Shown: positions 10,340-19,620 of the stretch, piece by piece | Position numbering within the stretch: the stretch's first letter is position 1 | How the letters are laid out: each line of letters starts with the position of its first letter | Assembly: GCA_942492935.1 (NCBI GenBank) | Contig: OW818654.1 | Span: 1,488,001-1,552,000, forward strand | Length of the DNA stretch: 64,000 nt | Source of the DNA: JANJUO01 sp942492935 | Lineage (GTDB): Bacteria; Bacteroidota; Ignavibacteria; Kapaibacteriales; UBA2268 | Reading direction: 5' to 3' | Notes under the pieces: model-generated | What the model was told of the DNA's origin: nothing | Database searches by the model: none | Seen by the model: the letters and a program-made list of their open reading frames with translations, nothing else | Program-made: the position numbers and the translations under genes

Positions 10340-10789
10340 TTAATAAGTGGCTTGCAAATTCCTAACTATTTTGGAATCATTTTTCTTGCTTAAATTATTT
10401 GGCTTATCAGCAATATTTTCTTTATTTTGTAGTATTATTTGTTTATCTGGAATATTAATATTTTCCTTTTGAATTATTACATTTTCTTGTTTTTGATACC
10501 CTTGGTTTGAATTACTCTTTATAAATTCTTTAACTTGAATAATTAAATCTTCTTTTTTCCTTTTTCTAATTGGTAGATTTAAATTATCACAAGTGCTTAA
10601 TAAATGATATTTACTCATATTATCTAAAATTTTGTCAATATTTTGAAGACCATTTTCTTTAATTATTTCTTTTTTTAATTCATCCATAGTCAATTTGCTA
10701 ATACCATAAAGACCCATTCTATATGCTAAATTTTTTAATTCATCTTTATAACAAAGGGATAAAATATTTTCAATTATATTTCTTTCCAT
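10340..10789 (-). CDS. SAP/Rho-N-like nucleic-acid-binding protein, probably truncated
   Basis: 149 aa. Residues ~1-90 are helical with two repeated SAP- or Rho-N-like units ('DELKNLAYRMGL..LTMDELKKEI' and 'CDNLNLPIRKRKKEDLI'), which usually bind DNA or RNA. The remainder (~95-149) is a polar Lys/Asn/Gln linker that ends at a TAA in mid-linker. The nuclease-like frame continues immediately beyond that stop. This linker-then-domain layout is the reason to think the stop is an interruption. Confidence 0.6.
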   Translation of the reverse strand: MERNIIENILSLCYKDELKNLAYRMGLYGISKLTMDELKKEIIKENGLQNIDKILDNMSKYHLLSTCDNLNLPIRKRKKEDLIIQVKEFIKSNSNQGYQKQENVIIQKENINIPDKQIILQNKENIADKPNNLSKKNDSKIVRNLQATY

Positions 10790-10902
10790 TGAACCTTCAC
10801 CATAAATAATTAAATAAATCTTTAAACAATCACAAATTTACTTCTTCCACTTATAAAACCGCCTTTTTGGCTTTAATGTGGGAGCAAAAACATAAATTGA
10901 AT

Positions 10903-11163
10903 TTATGCATATTCAAAAGCAAGTTTTACTTTGTATCCTAATTTATAAATATATGATTCACATTCATCCCAAGTTAACCCAAAAGATTTTACATCGGCAA
11001 GCCCAAGTCTGCTTACAATATTTCTGATAACATCAATATCATTCTCGTCAAATTCATATTCCATCATTGCAATTTCTGCCCAATCAACAAGACTTTCAAG
11101 TGAAATATCGTGATTGAGAAACTGCTGCAATTTAATAAAAACATCTTTTTTTGTAATTAACAT
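10903..11163 (-). CDS. Small acidic helical protein, second gene of a pair
   Basis: 86 aa, mostly helical and acidic, no signal peptide or known motif. ATG at 11163 directly follows the stop of the upstream 80-aa gene (zero spacing), so they form a two-gene unit. The arrangement resembles a toxin-antitoxin or toxin-immunity pair, but I recognise neither family, so this is only a suggestion. Confidence 0.6.
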   Translation of the reverse strand: MLITKKDVFIKLQQFLNHDISLESLVDWAEIAMMEYEFDENDIDVIRNIVSRLGLADVKSFGLTWDECESYIYKLGYKVKLAFEYA

Positions 11164-11406
11164 TTAAACCCCCAAATGACCTTTATTGATTGGATATTTT
11201 TCATGAATTTCAACTAAAATACCCATTTCGTTATAAATTTCTTGATAAAACTTTAAAGTAATATCATTTTCATCAACTTCTTTAACATATCTTGCTTTAC
11301 TACCATTATGTCCAAGAACATCTAAATAATAGATTCTGTATCCATTTTGATAGTCAACCCATTTCATATATTTCTTTTCATTGGCTCTTCTTTTTCTCAA
11401 ATCCAT
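11164..11406 (-). CDS. Small hypothetical protein, first gene of a pair
   Basis: 80 aa. A basic N-terminus ('MDLRKRRANEKKYMK') is followed by a compact beta-rich region ('YRIYYLDVLGHNGSKARYVKEV') and a short helix. No signal peptide. It is immediately followed by the 86-aa acidic gene. A 16-bp inverted repeat lies ~80 bases upstream and could be regulatory. Confidence 0.55.
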   Translation of the reverse strand: MDLRKRRANEKKYMKWVDYQNGYRIYYLDVLGHNGSKARYVKEVDENDITLKFYQEIYNEMGILVEIHEKYPINKGHLGV

Positions 11407-11485
11407 ATAAAATACTCATTAACCCCAATTTTATTTTAATCAAAATGCAAATTACAAAATATATTTTTAATAATTGTAATTATCA

Positions 11486-11552
11486 GATGTGAAAATGTAA
11501 ACTATTGACTACAAATAGCAATTAATTTTTCACGATTTACAATTTTCACATC
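11486..11552. repeat. 16-bp inverted repeat upstream of the small gene pair
   Basis: 'gatgtgaaaatgtaaa' (11486-11501) and 'tttacaattttcacatc' (11536-11552) are inverted copies differing by a single inserted base, 34 bases apart. It lies between the end of the OFA transporter gene and the start of the small pair, all on the minus strand. It could be an operator or an RNA hairpin. Confidence 0.5.
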
Positions 11553-11596
11553 AAAAATTTTTCACCGAAATCATTTCATATTTAATAATATTTTCC

Positions 11597-12847
11597 TTAA
11601 TTCATACTCTTTATTTCAAGTAATATTACAGTTAGATACAAACAAAAACCAAGAGAACAACCTGCAATTAAAAATGAAGTATTATTACTACCTGTGCTTG
11701 CAAAAAGTGATTGAGATAACCTACTAAAAATAAATCCTCCCAATCCCCATGCAGACATCAAAATACCATAATTCATACCAAAATTTTTAATTCCCCAGAA
11801 TCCTTTCGTAAATGACGGAAACAATGATAAATTTGCTCCATAATTAAATCCAATTAAGGTAGCAATCAAAACAATGATAGTTGATGATGGGTTAGTATCC
11901 ATTATAAAATAACATAGAAACATTAATAAACTCTGTGATATCAATATTATAAACAATGTTGAGGATTTTGCCATTTTATCAGAAACAATACCAGCACCTA
12001 CTCTTCCTAAAGCATTTCCAACAGCCATTATAGCTACCGCTATAAAAGCAGATTTCCCCATACTTGCCTTTGCAATACCAGATATGCTTCCAATTACCAT
12101 CAAACCCGCACCTGCTCCGATAAAGAAAATCACCCACATCAAATAGAATCTCAAAGTTTTTAGCATAGCTAATGAATCATATTCTACTTGATTTTTTGGT
12201 TCAGTTTTATCATTATTTCCCTTTTCATTTTCTTCCGGAACATAACCTGCTGGGGGATTATTAAGGAAAAATGCTAAGCCACTAATAAAAATCAGAAATA
12301 CAATTCCGAAAATAAGCATAGTAGTTTGCACCCCAAAGCTACTAACTAAAAATGATGCTGAAGGAGCAATAAAAACAGGAGCAAGTCCAAATCCAGATAC
12401 AACTATACCTGCAATTAATCCAGTTTTTGAAGATGAAAACCATTTTAATGCTGCTGGAGTTGTGGCAGAATATCCAAACCCAATACCTGTGCCACCCATC
12501 AGACCAAAACCTATAATCCAAAGATAATAATTTGTTGTTAAAGATGCTAAAATAAATCCAGACCCAACAAGTAATCCGCCAATTTTTGCAGTGAAAGATG
12601 GACCTTTTTTATCCTGCAATTTTCCGGCAAAAGTCATAGAAAAAGCAAATGCTAATATACATACAGCATAAGGATCATTCAGTGATGCCAAATCCCAATG
12701 AAACCCACTTTCTCCTCCTGTCTTGATAGACTGAAGTATTGATTCCTTGATTACACTCCACGCATATAGAATGCCCAACGCTAAATTAATTAAAAGACCA
12801 ATTGTTGTTACAAACCAACCTTTGTTTTTTGATACTGTTACACTCAT
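11597..12847 (-). CDS. OFA-family MFS transporter (oxalate/formate antiporter type)
   Basis: 416 aa with about 12 hydrophobic segments and a short charged loop in the middle (residues ~200-220). The N-terminal 'GWFVTTIGLLINLALGILYAWSV' region and 'GGTGIGFGYSATTPAALKWF' segment are typical of the oxalate:formate antiporter family of the major facilitator superfamily. It sits in the inner membrane and probably exchanges small organic anions. The substrate cannot be fixed: many family members are not oxalate transporters. No oxalate-degradation gene is nearby. It is divergent from the T9SS protein at 13281. Confidence 0.85.
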   Translation of the reverse strand: MSVTVSKNKGWFVTTIGLLINLALGILYAWSVIKESILQSIKTGGESGFHWDLASLNDPYAVCILAFAFSMTFAGKLQDKKGPSFTAKIGGLLVGSGFILASLTTNYYLWIIGFGLMGGTGIGFGYSATTPAALKWFSSSKTGLIAGIVVSGFGLAPVFIAPSASFLVSSFGVQTTMLIFGIVFLIFISGLAFFLNNPPAGYVPEENEKGNNDKTEPKNQVEYDSLAMLKTLRFYLMWVIFFIGAGAGLMVIGSISGIAKASMGKSAFIAVAIMAVGNALGRVGAGIVSDKMAKSSTLFIILISQSLLMFLCYFIMDTNPSSTIIVLIATLIGFNYGANLSLFPSFTKGFWGIKNFGMNYGILMSAWGLGGFIFSRLSQSLFASTGSNNTSFLIAGCSLGFCLYLTVILLEIKSMN

Positions 12848-13280
12848 TTTATTATATTCATAGTTTAAAAAATTTCATATCATTAAAAAGTAACAGTGCT
12901 ACTTTTATATTCTAAAATTATGTTATAATAATTAATTATCAGTATTTTCATTTAGTAACATACATTTATTTTAAAATAAAATTAAAACAATTGAATGTTT
13001 GAAAAATGATAAATTAATTTTCTATCATAATAATACAAAATTATGAAATATTTATCTCATACAACAATTTTTTATAATTAATCTCATCTTTGGATAAAAT
13101 TTAATATAACTCCTCTGCCAAATATTTCGATATTGAGAGAATTATCAATAAAAACTTGTTTTTTTACACAGTTCATTGTATTCTTACTTAAATTTAATAT
13201 AAACCAATCATTTTTTTACTTTAATTTTAATGAAAAATTTACTAATTTGTATTTGTTTTATTAACTTATTATTGATTTTT
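12848..13280. other. Divergent intergenic region
   Basis: About 430 bases, very AT-rich, between two divergent genes. It must hold both promoters, but I cannot point to a clear one. No repeats or ORFs of note. Confidence 0.5.
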
Positions 13281-16166
13281 ATGAAAATTAAATTTACAAT
13301 TATATTGATAGTATTATTTACTTTAAATAATCTGTTTTCTACTGATAAAAACAAGGAAATTCTTGATAATCAAAGAGCAACTGATATGTTTAAACGGCTT
13401 AAAGAATCTTCACACCCTACACCAGTCAATGATTACAAAACTTTCCCAGAATTTCTATTGAGTAATACTAATTCCCTCCCATATTTTCTTAATGCGAATA
13501 CAATTTCTGATGAAGGACCAACTACTACTGGAAGAAGTCAAAATGAATCATCAATTGCAGTTAATCCCAAAAATCCAAAGAATTTAATTGCTTCTGCTGT
13601 AGATTATCGTGATAATTCTTCTACTTGGGTATATGTTTCTGATGATGCTGGAAAGTCGTGGAGGAATGTAAATCTGAAAAAGCCATTTTCTGGCTGGCAA
13701 TCTACAAATGACCCATCTGTATTTTTTGCTATTGATGGAACTGGTTATTTAGTGTATGGGGGTTTTGGCAACGTTTCAAGTACACCAGCTGGTTTAGTTG
13801 GTGAAAATGGAGTGTTTATATCTAAAACTACAGATGAAGGTAAAACTTGGATATCTCATACTCCAGTAATTTTGCATCGAGGTGCTATGACTTTGGATTC
13901 TACATTTGAAGATAAATATTATATCCAAGTTGATAATTCAATTAATTCACCCAACAATGGACATCTGTATATTCCTTGGAAACGAGTAACCCCGAGGGAT
14001 TCGGCTACTCAAATCGTAATTTCTAAGTCAACTGATAAAGGAACAACTTGGTCTGTACCAATTCCTCTAAGTCCAAGACTTTCTGGTAGCTCTGAAGATA
14101 CTACTTTTGGACAGAGTTTTCCGCTTGCTACAACTGGTCCGAATGGTGAAGTTTATGTAGTTTGGAATAATGGTATTGCACATGGAGTAGGTTTTGCTAA
14201 ATCAACTGATGGTGGATTGACATATACTGCACCGAAAATCATACATAATTACAATATATTTGGAGAAACCATACTCATTCCAGGTCAAGGGTACAGGCAT
14301 ACTGTCAAAAAGCAAGTTCGGGCTGAGGCATATCCTGTTGTTGTATGCGATATAACTGGTGGGGAGCGAAATGGAAACATTTATCTTTGTTGGGCTGCTG
14401 ATAATTATCCAAATATTTATTTCTCTCGTTCAACCGATAAAGGTGAAACTTGGAGCAAACCAATTTTCGTCCATTCAGATACTACTAATGACCAATTTTG
14501 GCCCTGGCTTGCAATTGACCCAACTAATGGTGATTTAGCAATAATGTATTTAGACAGTCGAAATGATGAAAATAATATTCTTGTTGAGTGTTATGTTAGC
14601 TATTCAAATGATGGTGGTCTAACTTGGATTGACAGACAAGCTGCAGATTTAAGCAGCGATTTAAGATACAATCCATTTACCGCAGGTTCTTTTGCTGGGG
14701 ATTACAATGGATGTGCTTTTTATGATGGAATTATTTATCCTTCTTGGGTGGATATGCGTTTTTCGAAATATGATATTCAGGATAGTGATGTATTTACTGC
14801 AATTATCAACACAAAAGCACCAGCACCTCCAGACAATTTCATTGCTCATACTTTTAATGATAATATTAAAAATGTAGAATTAAATTGGAAAAATCCTACT
14901 GAATCATCATTTGGAAAGATTTTAAAAGATGAAGATTATAATATTTTGTTAAAAAGAGATGGTATCGAGATAGCCAATTTTCAAGGTGGAAAAGCCATAT
15001 CGTTTTTAGATGAAAATGCTGTTCCGTTTAATGAAAATGTTTATGAAGTATGCTCATATTTTGCAAGTGATACAAGTGCATCAAGGAAAATTTCCGTATA
15101 TCCGGGCGGTTCAGAAAAACCGAATCCACCAATTTTATTTGATGATTTAGATACATTAAATCTTAAATTACATCAATTAGAAGTACTAATTCCAACCACC
15201 CGAACTGATATGGTTACTCCTTTAACTAATATCAATAAATTAAATGTATATATTGATAAAGTTTTAATTAATTCTTTTGATTTAAGTATTGCTGATACAG
15301 GAAAATTAAAGAAATTCGATATTAGTACATATCAACTTAAACCCGGTTATTATGATTTTCAATTTACAGTTTCTGATTATTATGAGCAACAAAATATGAA
15401 AACTGAATCAGAATTGTCTAATCCTATTAATAAATATTACATAAGTGGGAAAGACTTTAGAGAAAATTTTGAAACCAATAGTTACAAGCATAAAATTTCT
15501 GGGAATTGGGCTATTACTGATGAATTTAGTTACAGCCCTTCTCATTGTATTACAGAATCTCCAAAATCAAATTATAAAGCATTACAAAGAGATACACTAT
15601 TAATACCTCCTTATTTCGATAGTTATGATATTAAATTTTATCATGCTGCTATCACACATAAAGATGATTCTTGTTTAGTCGAAGTAAGTTACGATTTGAT
15701 GAAAACTTGGAAACGTGTTGCTGGTTTTGCAGGTACAACATATTCTGATTGGAATGATGAAGTTCTCAATGAAAAAGATTGGAAAATGGAACAGTATTTT
15801 TTAGAGGGTGGAAATTTAACTTTTGTAAGATTTATTTTCCGTTCCAATCCTGTAAATAATAGTGATGGTTGGTATATTGACGATATTGAATTAAATGGGG
15901 AATCCTCTGTTGAAAATTCTTTGGATAATGAGTTAATTTTATATCCAAATCCAGCAAAGGAATTTATTTCAATATCCAATAACGATTTCAACATCAAAAA
16001 TATTAAATTGTACTCTTCTTTAGGTATTATCTTAGAATCAAGAAACATAAACAGTGATGAAAAGCAATTATTTTTTGATATTAGGAAATTATCACAAGGG
16101 ATGTATATATTTGAAATCACCACAGATTCAAATGTGGTTTTAAGAAAGAAATTTATTAAATATTAA
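13281..16166 (+). CDS. T9SS-secreted Asp-box (sialidase-like) propeller protein
   Basis: Start 13281 gives a normal signal peptide ('MKIKFTIILIVLFTLNNLFS'). An in-frame ATG at 13230 would add 17 more hydrophobic residues. The N-terminal half has at least six Asp-boxes (S-x-D-x-G-x-T-W: 'SDDAGKSW', 'TTDEGKTW', 'STDKGTTW', 'STDGGLTY', 'STDKGETW', 'SNDGGLTW'), the turn motif of six-bladed BNR propellers in sialidases and other proteins. FN3-like and jelly-roll regions follow. The last ~80 residues ('ILYPNPAKEF') are a T9SS sorting domain. Propeller catalytic residues are not evident, so enzymatic activity is not claimed. It is inferred to sit on the cell surface or be released. Confidence 0.85.
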   Translation: MKIKFTIILIVLFTLNNLFSTDKNKEILDNQRATDMFKRLKESSHPTPVNDYKTFPEFLLSNTNSLPYFLNANTISDEGPTTTGRSQNESSIAVNPKNPKNLIASAVDYRDNSSTWVYVSDDAGKSWRNVNLKKPFSGWQSTNDPSVFFAIDGTGYLVYGGFGNVSSTPAGLVGENGVFISKTTDEGKTWISHTPVILHRGAMTLDSTFEDKYYIQVDNSINSPNNGHLYIPWKRVTPRDSATQIVISKSTDKGTTWSVPIPLSPRLSGSSEDTTFGQSFPLATTGPNGEVYVVWNNGIAHGVGFAKSTDGGLTYTAPKIIHNYNIFGETILIPGQGYRHTVKKQVRAEAYPVVVCDITGGERNGNIYLCWAADNYPNIYFSRSTDKGETWSKPIFVHSDTTNDQFWPWLAIDPTNGDLAIMYLDSRNDENNILVECYVSYSNDGGLTWIDRQAADLSSDLRYNPFTAGSFAGDYNGCAFYDGIIYPSWVDMRFSKYDIQDSDVFTAIINTKAPAPPDNFIAHTFNDNIKNVELNWKNPTESSFGKILKDEDYNILLKRDGIEIANFQGGKAISFLDENAVPFNENVYEVCSYFASDTSASRKISVYPGGSEKPNPPILFDDLDTLNLKLHQLEVLIPTTRTDMVTPLTNINKLNVYIDKVLINSFDLSIADTGKLKKFDISTYQLKPGYYDFQFTVSDYYEQQNMKTESELSNPINKYYISGKDFRENFETNSYKHKISGNWAITDEFSYSPSHCITESPKSNYKALQRDTLLIPPYFDSYDIKFYHAAITHKDDSCLVEVSYDLMKTWKRVAGFAGTTYSDWNDEVLNEKDWKMEQYFLEGGNLTFVRFIFRSNPVNNSDGWYIDDIELNGESSVENSLDNELILYPNPAKEFISISNNDFNIKNIKLYSSLGIILESRNINSDEKQLFFDIRKLSQGMYIFEITTDSNVVLRKKFIKY

Positions 16167-16227
16167 TGAAAAAATAAAATACGAAGTTGTCTTTTAAGTA
16201 GAATTTTAGATTTTTTGTAACGACTTA

Positions 16228-16430
16228 GTCGCCAAATGAAAAAATTCACGTGCAAATTACAGCTAACTTTGGTAAAAACCTTCCGAAGGTTTTGAACCTT
16301 CGGAAGGTTAATTCCAAGTTAGATAAGAGTCGCCAAATGAAAAAATTCACGTGCAAATTACAGCTAACTTTGGTAAAAACCTTCCGAAGGTTTTGAACCT
16401 TCGAAAGGTTAATTCCAAGTTAGATAAGAG
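16228..16430. repeat. Two tandem 101-bp repeats, each with a long hairpin
   Basis: A 101-bp unit starting 'gtcgccaaatg' occurs at 16228 and 16329 with only one base different. Each holds the inverted repeat 'aaccttccgaaggtt' - ttg - 'aaccttcggaaggtt' (15-bp stem; one mismatch in copy 2). A diverged relative lies at about 20340-20430, so it belongs to a dispersed family. Confidence 0.85.
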
Positions 16431-16790
16431 TCGAATTGATATTTTTAAAATTGTTTTGTTATTTGAATGAAAAAAGTATATTTAGAACAAGTTGAAAGAA
16501 TAAAAGTTGATTCCTTAAAAATCCCAGCGGGATTACCTGTTTGTAACAAAAGAAAAAAAACTCAAAATTTCCCCTCTAACAAGAGGGGACCAAGGGGTGT
16601 GAATTGCTGGATAAGGGTTTTGGGCGATATTATTACCATATTCAACACCTACGGTGTTGCGGATGAAGTTGGGAGATTATTCTGTTACAAACATTAATTC
16701 CCTATGGGAATTTCAAGGAATTTCTTACAAAATGACGAAAATACAAATTTATGGTTAGCCGTCTGAGTAGTAACGAAATTTTTTCATTTT
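16431..16790. repeat. Palindrome-rich intergenic module
   Basis: Short perfect or near-perfect palindromes follow one another: 'aatcccagcgggatt', 'cccctctaacaagagggg', 'aacacctacggtgtt', 'attccctatgggaat'. The same order of elements recurs at 20430-20710. A 76-codon frame here (16467-16697) spans these palindromes and is not believed to be a gene. The rest up to 17031 shows nothing recognisable. Confidence 0.65.
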
Positions 16791-17031
16791 GAATGTTTAG
16801 AAATACTCTTATATTTCTATAACTTTAGGCCTAATAGATTCTGAAACAAGTACAGAATGAGAAATCATGAGGCAGCTTCGTTTGAAATTTTTTAAAGATA
16901 AAATTAATAAATTGTGTATATAAATATATAATTACACAATTTATAATTTGAAACTCTCACATTTCGGATATGATTATTGGCTTGATAATTGCTATATATT
17001 AATTTTTTTAGAATGTGATTTATATAATTTT

Positions 17032-18246
17032 ATGGCAAATGTACCATTTTATATATTTGAAGATGATGATGGGGTTATGGAAACTCTCAAGCGATTAGTT
17101 TCAAAAGTATTTCCAAATGCTTCTGTACTAACTGCTAATGATGGAGTAACAGCACTAAATCTGATTTTAAGGGAAAGTAATCCTTCGATTGCAATCGTTG
17201 ATTACAACCTTCCTGGTATAAATGGCATTCAAATGATAAAAAAAATTAAAACTACAGAGATTGCAAATAAAATTTATTTTATTGTTGTTTCTTCATCAAC
17301 AGATAAAGATTTACCATTAAAAATTGTACAAGCTGGTGCAGATGATTTCCTTTTAAAACCATTTTCTTTAGACCAACTGATTTTGAGATTAAGAACTGCT
17401 TCGAAAGTTGTAAATAGTGATTTTGCTATTCTTGAATCAAAAGAAAAATTTGCTGAAATTGAACAAAAGTTGTTAAGTCAAAATGAATCTATTAAAAATA
17501 CTTTTATAGAGTTACAAAATTCTCGATTTTATGATATTTTAGCTCAATTAACTACAATTAAAGAATCCTCAATTTTTATTGCAAAACATTTATGTGACGA
17601 TACTGAAATTGAAAATATTCCACATATTAATTTAGCAGCTGAATTATGCAATATTGGTAGATTGGGGTTAAGTGAGAAAAATGTTAATGCTCCCGTGTTA
17701 ATAAATGGATTACTACAAAATCCTGATATGATGATTGTACCACAGTTTGCGAAGAAAATATTATCACCATTTAATCAATTTGATAAAGAAGCAGAAATTT
17801 TATATCATATTTATGAAAACTATGATGGTTCTGGAGTCCCAAATAAACTTCAAGCATGGAAAATTCCTCTGGGCAGTAGAATATTGAGAGTCGCTATTGA
17901 TTTTGAATATAATTATCATAAAAATCAGAAGAAATATGATAAAACTATGGAAATGATAGACCATGAAATCAATAGGTTGTATGACCATAAAGTAGTTGCT
18001 TTTTACGACCAATATCATGCAAATAGATTAGTAAAATTATTGGGTACAAAATCACCAGAAATCGTAGTTCCACTTAGGGAATTAGAAAGTGGTATGATTA
18101 TCACAAGAAGTGTTTATACGAGTATAGGCCTTAAATTAGTTACTTCAGGCACAAATCTAAACGATGAAAAAATAGAAAGAATTAAAACAATTAATGCAAC
18201 AGACAATATAATTGGGGATATTTATGTTAGAAATAATGTTCACTAA
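17032..18246 (+). CDS. Response regulator with degenerate HD-GYP-like domain
   Basis: ATG 17032 ('MANVPFYIFEDDDG') is chosen over a TTG at 16948 because it starts the receiver fold. Residues 1-125 are a REC domain: acidic pocket 'EDDDG', phosphorylatable D57 in 'IVDYNLPG', and the conserved Lys in 'LLKPFS'. After a helical linker, residues ~170-320 resemble an HD-GYP c-di-GMP phosphodiesterase. However, the metal-binding 'HDIGK' reads 'CNIGR' (C206-N207), while 'ENYDGSGVP' keeps the shape of the HHExxDGxGYP motif. Catalysis is therefore unlikely, and binding or signalling by protein contact is more probable. No histidine kinase is adjacent. Confidence 0.8.
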   Translation: MANVPFYIFEDDDGVMETLKRLVSKVFPNASVLTANDGVTALNLILRESNPSIAIVDYNLPGINGIQMIKKIKTTEIANKIYFIVVSSSTDKDLPLKIVQAGADDFLLKPFSLDQLILRLRTASKVVNSDFAILESKEKFAEIEQKLLSQNESIKNTFIELQNSRFYDILAQLTTIKESSIFIAKHLCDDTEIENIPHINLAAELCNIGRLGLSEKNVNAPVLINGLLQNPDMMIVPQFAKKILSPFNQFDKEAEILYHIYENYDGSGVPNKLQAWKIPLGSRILRVAIDFEYNYHKNQKKYDKTMEMIDHEINRLYDHKVVAFYDQYHANRLVKLLGTKSPEIVVPLRELESGMIITRSVYTSIGLKLVTSGTNLNDEKIERIKTINATDNIIGDIYVRNNVH

Positions 18247-18432
18247 ATATTACAGTATTAGTGTTTTGAAAACATTTTGATTACAAAATCATTCAAATGA
18301 TAATTCATGACAAAATTTCAGAAGTAGTAAAATATTCTGTACACAAATAAAATCCTGTTTATAGTTTAATAAATGATATATTTTATGTTTATGGCTATTC
18401 ACATATTTTCTTAGACAACAAAATTTACAAAA

Positions 18433-18461
18433 AAGTCCTACAATTTATAATTGCAGGACTT
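18433..18461. terminator. Hairpin between convergent genes
   Basis: 'aagtcct' and 'aggactt' with an inner 'caatt/aattg' pair form an interrupted 12-bp stem followed by T-rich sequence. It lies between the response regulator and the convergent sod gene, so it may serve both. Confidence 0.65.
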
Positions 18462-18535
18462 CTTATATTTTTGATATATCTAAATAGAAAACTTTATTGC
18501 AATATTGCAAATTTATAAATTTGCTAATCTTGCGA

Positions 18536-19117
18536 TTATAAGTTTTTTGCAACAAAATCCCAGTTGATAACTTCAAAGAATGCATCAATGAATTTAGGTC
18601 TTGCATTTCTGTAATCTACATAATATGCATGTTCCCATACATCAATTACAAGCAATGGCTTTTTGTCATCTTCAAGTAATGGAGTAAGTGCATTTGAATA
18701 AGAAACGACATCAAGATTGCCGTCAGATTTCTTAACAAGCCAAGCCCAACCTGAACCAAATTGTCCAGCAGCTGTCTTAGCAAATTTATCTTTGAAAGCA
18801 TCAAAAGAGCCAAATGCACAATCAATAGCGGTTTGAAGTTCGCCTGATGGTTTACCATTGCTATTTGGAGTCATACATTCAAAAAAGAAATTGTGGTTCC
18901 AAACTTGAGCAGCATTATTAAATAATGGACCTTGTTTAGCATTCACAATGATTTCTTCAATTGAAAGACCTTCAAAATCAGTACCTGCAATTAAATTATT
19001 TGTATTATTCACATAAGTCTGAAGATGCTTACCATGATGGAAATCCATTGTTTCTTCAGAAATATATGGTGAAAGAGCATTTTTTGAATATGGTAATTCT
19101 TTTAATGTAAAAGCCAT
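18536..19117 (-). CDS. Superoxide dismutase (Fe/Mn family)
   Basis: 193 aa, full length. Converts superoxide to oxygen and peroxide in the cytoplasm. Metal ligands are visible: His in 'MDFHHGKHLQTY', His in 'QVWNHNFFFECM', and Asp and His in 'DVWEHAYYVDYRN'. No signal peptide. 'AAGQFGSGWAWLV' is a family hallmark. I lean to the Fe form but cannot settle Fe versus Mn without alignment. It begins a run of three minus-strand genes linked to oxidative stress and Fe-S protection. Confidence 0.95.
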   Translation of the reverse strand: MAFTLKELPYSKNALSPYISEETMDFHHGKHLQTYVNNTNNLIAGTDFEGLSIEEIIVNAKQGPLFNNAAQVWNHNFFFECMTPNSNGKPSGELQTAIDCAFGSFDAFKDKFAKTAAGQFGSGWAWLVKKSDGNLDVVSYSNALTPLLEDDKKPLLVIDVWEHAYYVDYRNARPKFIDAFFEVINWDFVAKNL

Positions 19118-19149
19118 AATTAATCCTTATTATTTATATTATAAAAAAA

Positions 19150-19545
19150 TTAATGTCCACCGCCGCCACAGCCGCAAGTTTTGATATTGTTTGGATTATT
19201 GAACACAAATCCACTACCATTAACGTCATTCACAAAATCAAGAGTTACACCCATCAGATAGAATAAACTCTTACGGTCCACAACAAGATTTACATCTTCC
19301 ATAGGTATAACTTGGTCATAGTCGTTAACTTCTGAATCAAATCCAATAATATAATTCATTCCTGAACATCCACCAGAACGAGTACCAAGACGTAATAAAT
19401 ATTCCTCAGGAACATTATTTTCTGTTTTTATTTTTACTACTTGTTCCAATGCGTTTTTAGAAATGAAAATACTATCTTTATCTTCAGCACCCAATATGCC
19501 TGTGTTGATTTTTTGTAACTCAACATCACTCAAATATTCTGTCAT
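19150..19545 (-). CDS. A-type iron-sulfur carrier (IscA/ErpA/HesB family)
   Basis: 131 aa. Carries Fe-S clusters to apo-proteins. The three conserved Cys are present: one in 'GGCSGMNYIIGFD' and two in the C-terminal 'TCGCGGGG'. An extra ~20 residues precede the usual start of the fold. It is 32 bases upstream of the sod gene on the same strand and may be co-transcribed. The assignment to IscA versus ErpA versus SufA is left open. Confidence 0.92.
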   Translation of the reverse strand: MTEYLSDVELQKINTGILGAEDKDSIFISKNALEQVVKIKTENNVPEEYLLRLGTRSGGCSGMNYIIGFDSEVNDYDQVIPMEDVNLVVDRKSLFYLMGVTLDFVNDVNGSGFVFNNPNNIKTCGCGGGGH

Positions 19546-19620
19546 TTTTAGTTTTTCCTAAATTGTAATAAAATTGCTAAATTAACTTAATTAGAAACGA
19601 ATTATTCAAATAATAATTTT

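Noticed and set aside
13281..16166. A true sialidase
   Set aside because: Asp-boxes alone do not define sialidase activity; the FRIP motif and catalytic Tyr/Arg set are not evident.
16467..16697. A 76-codon frame starting 'MKKVYLEQVERIKVDSLKIP'
   Set aside because: It runs through the dispersed palindromes ('aatcccagcgggatt' and others), and the equivalent region at 20430-20710 is not an open frame, so it is not supported as a gene.
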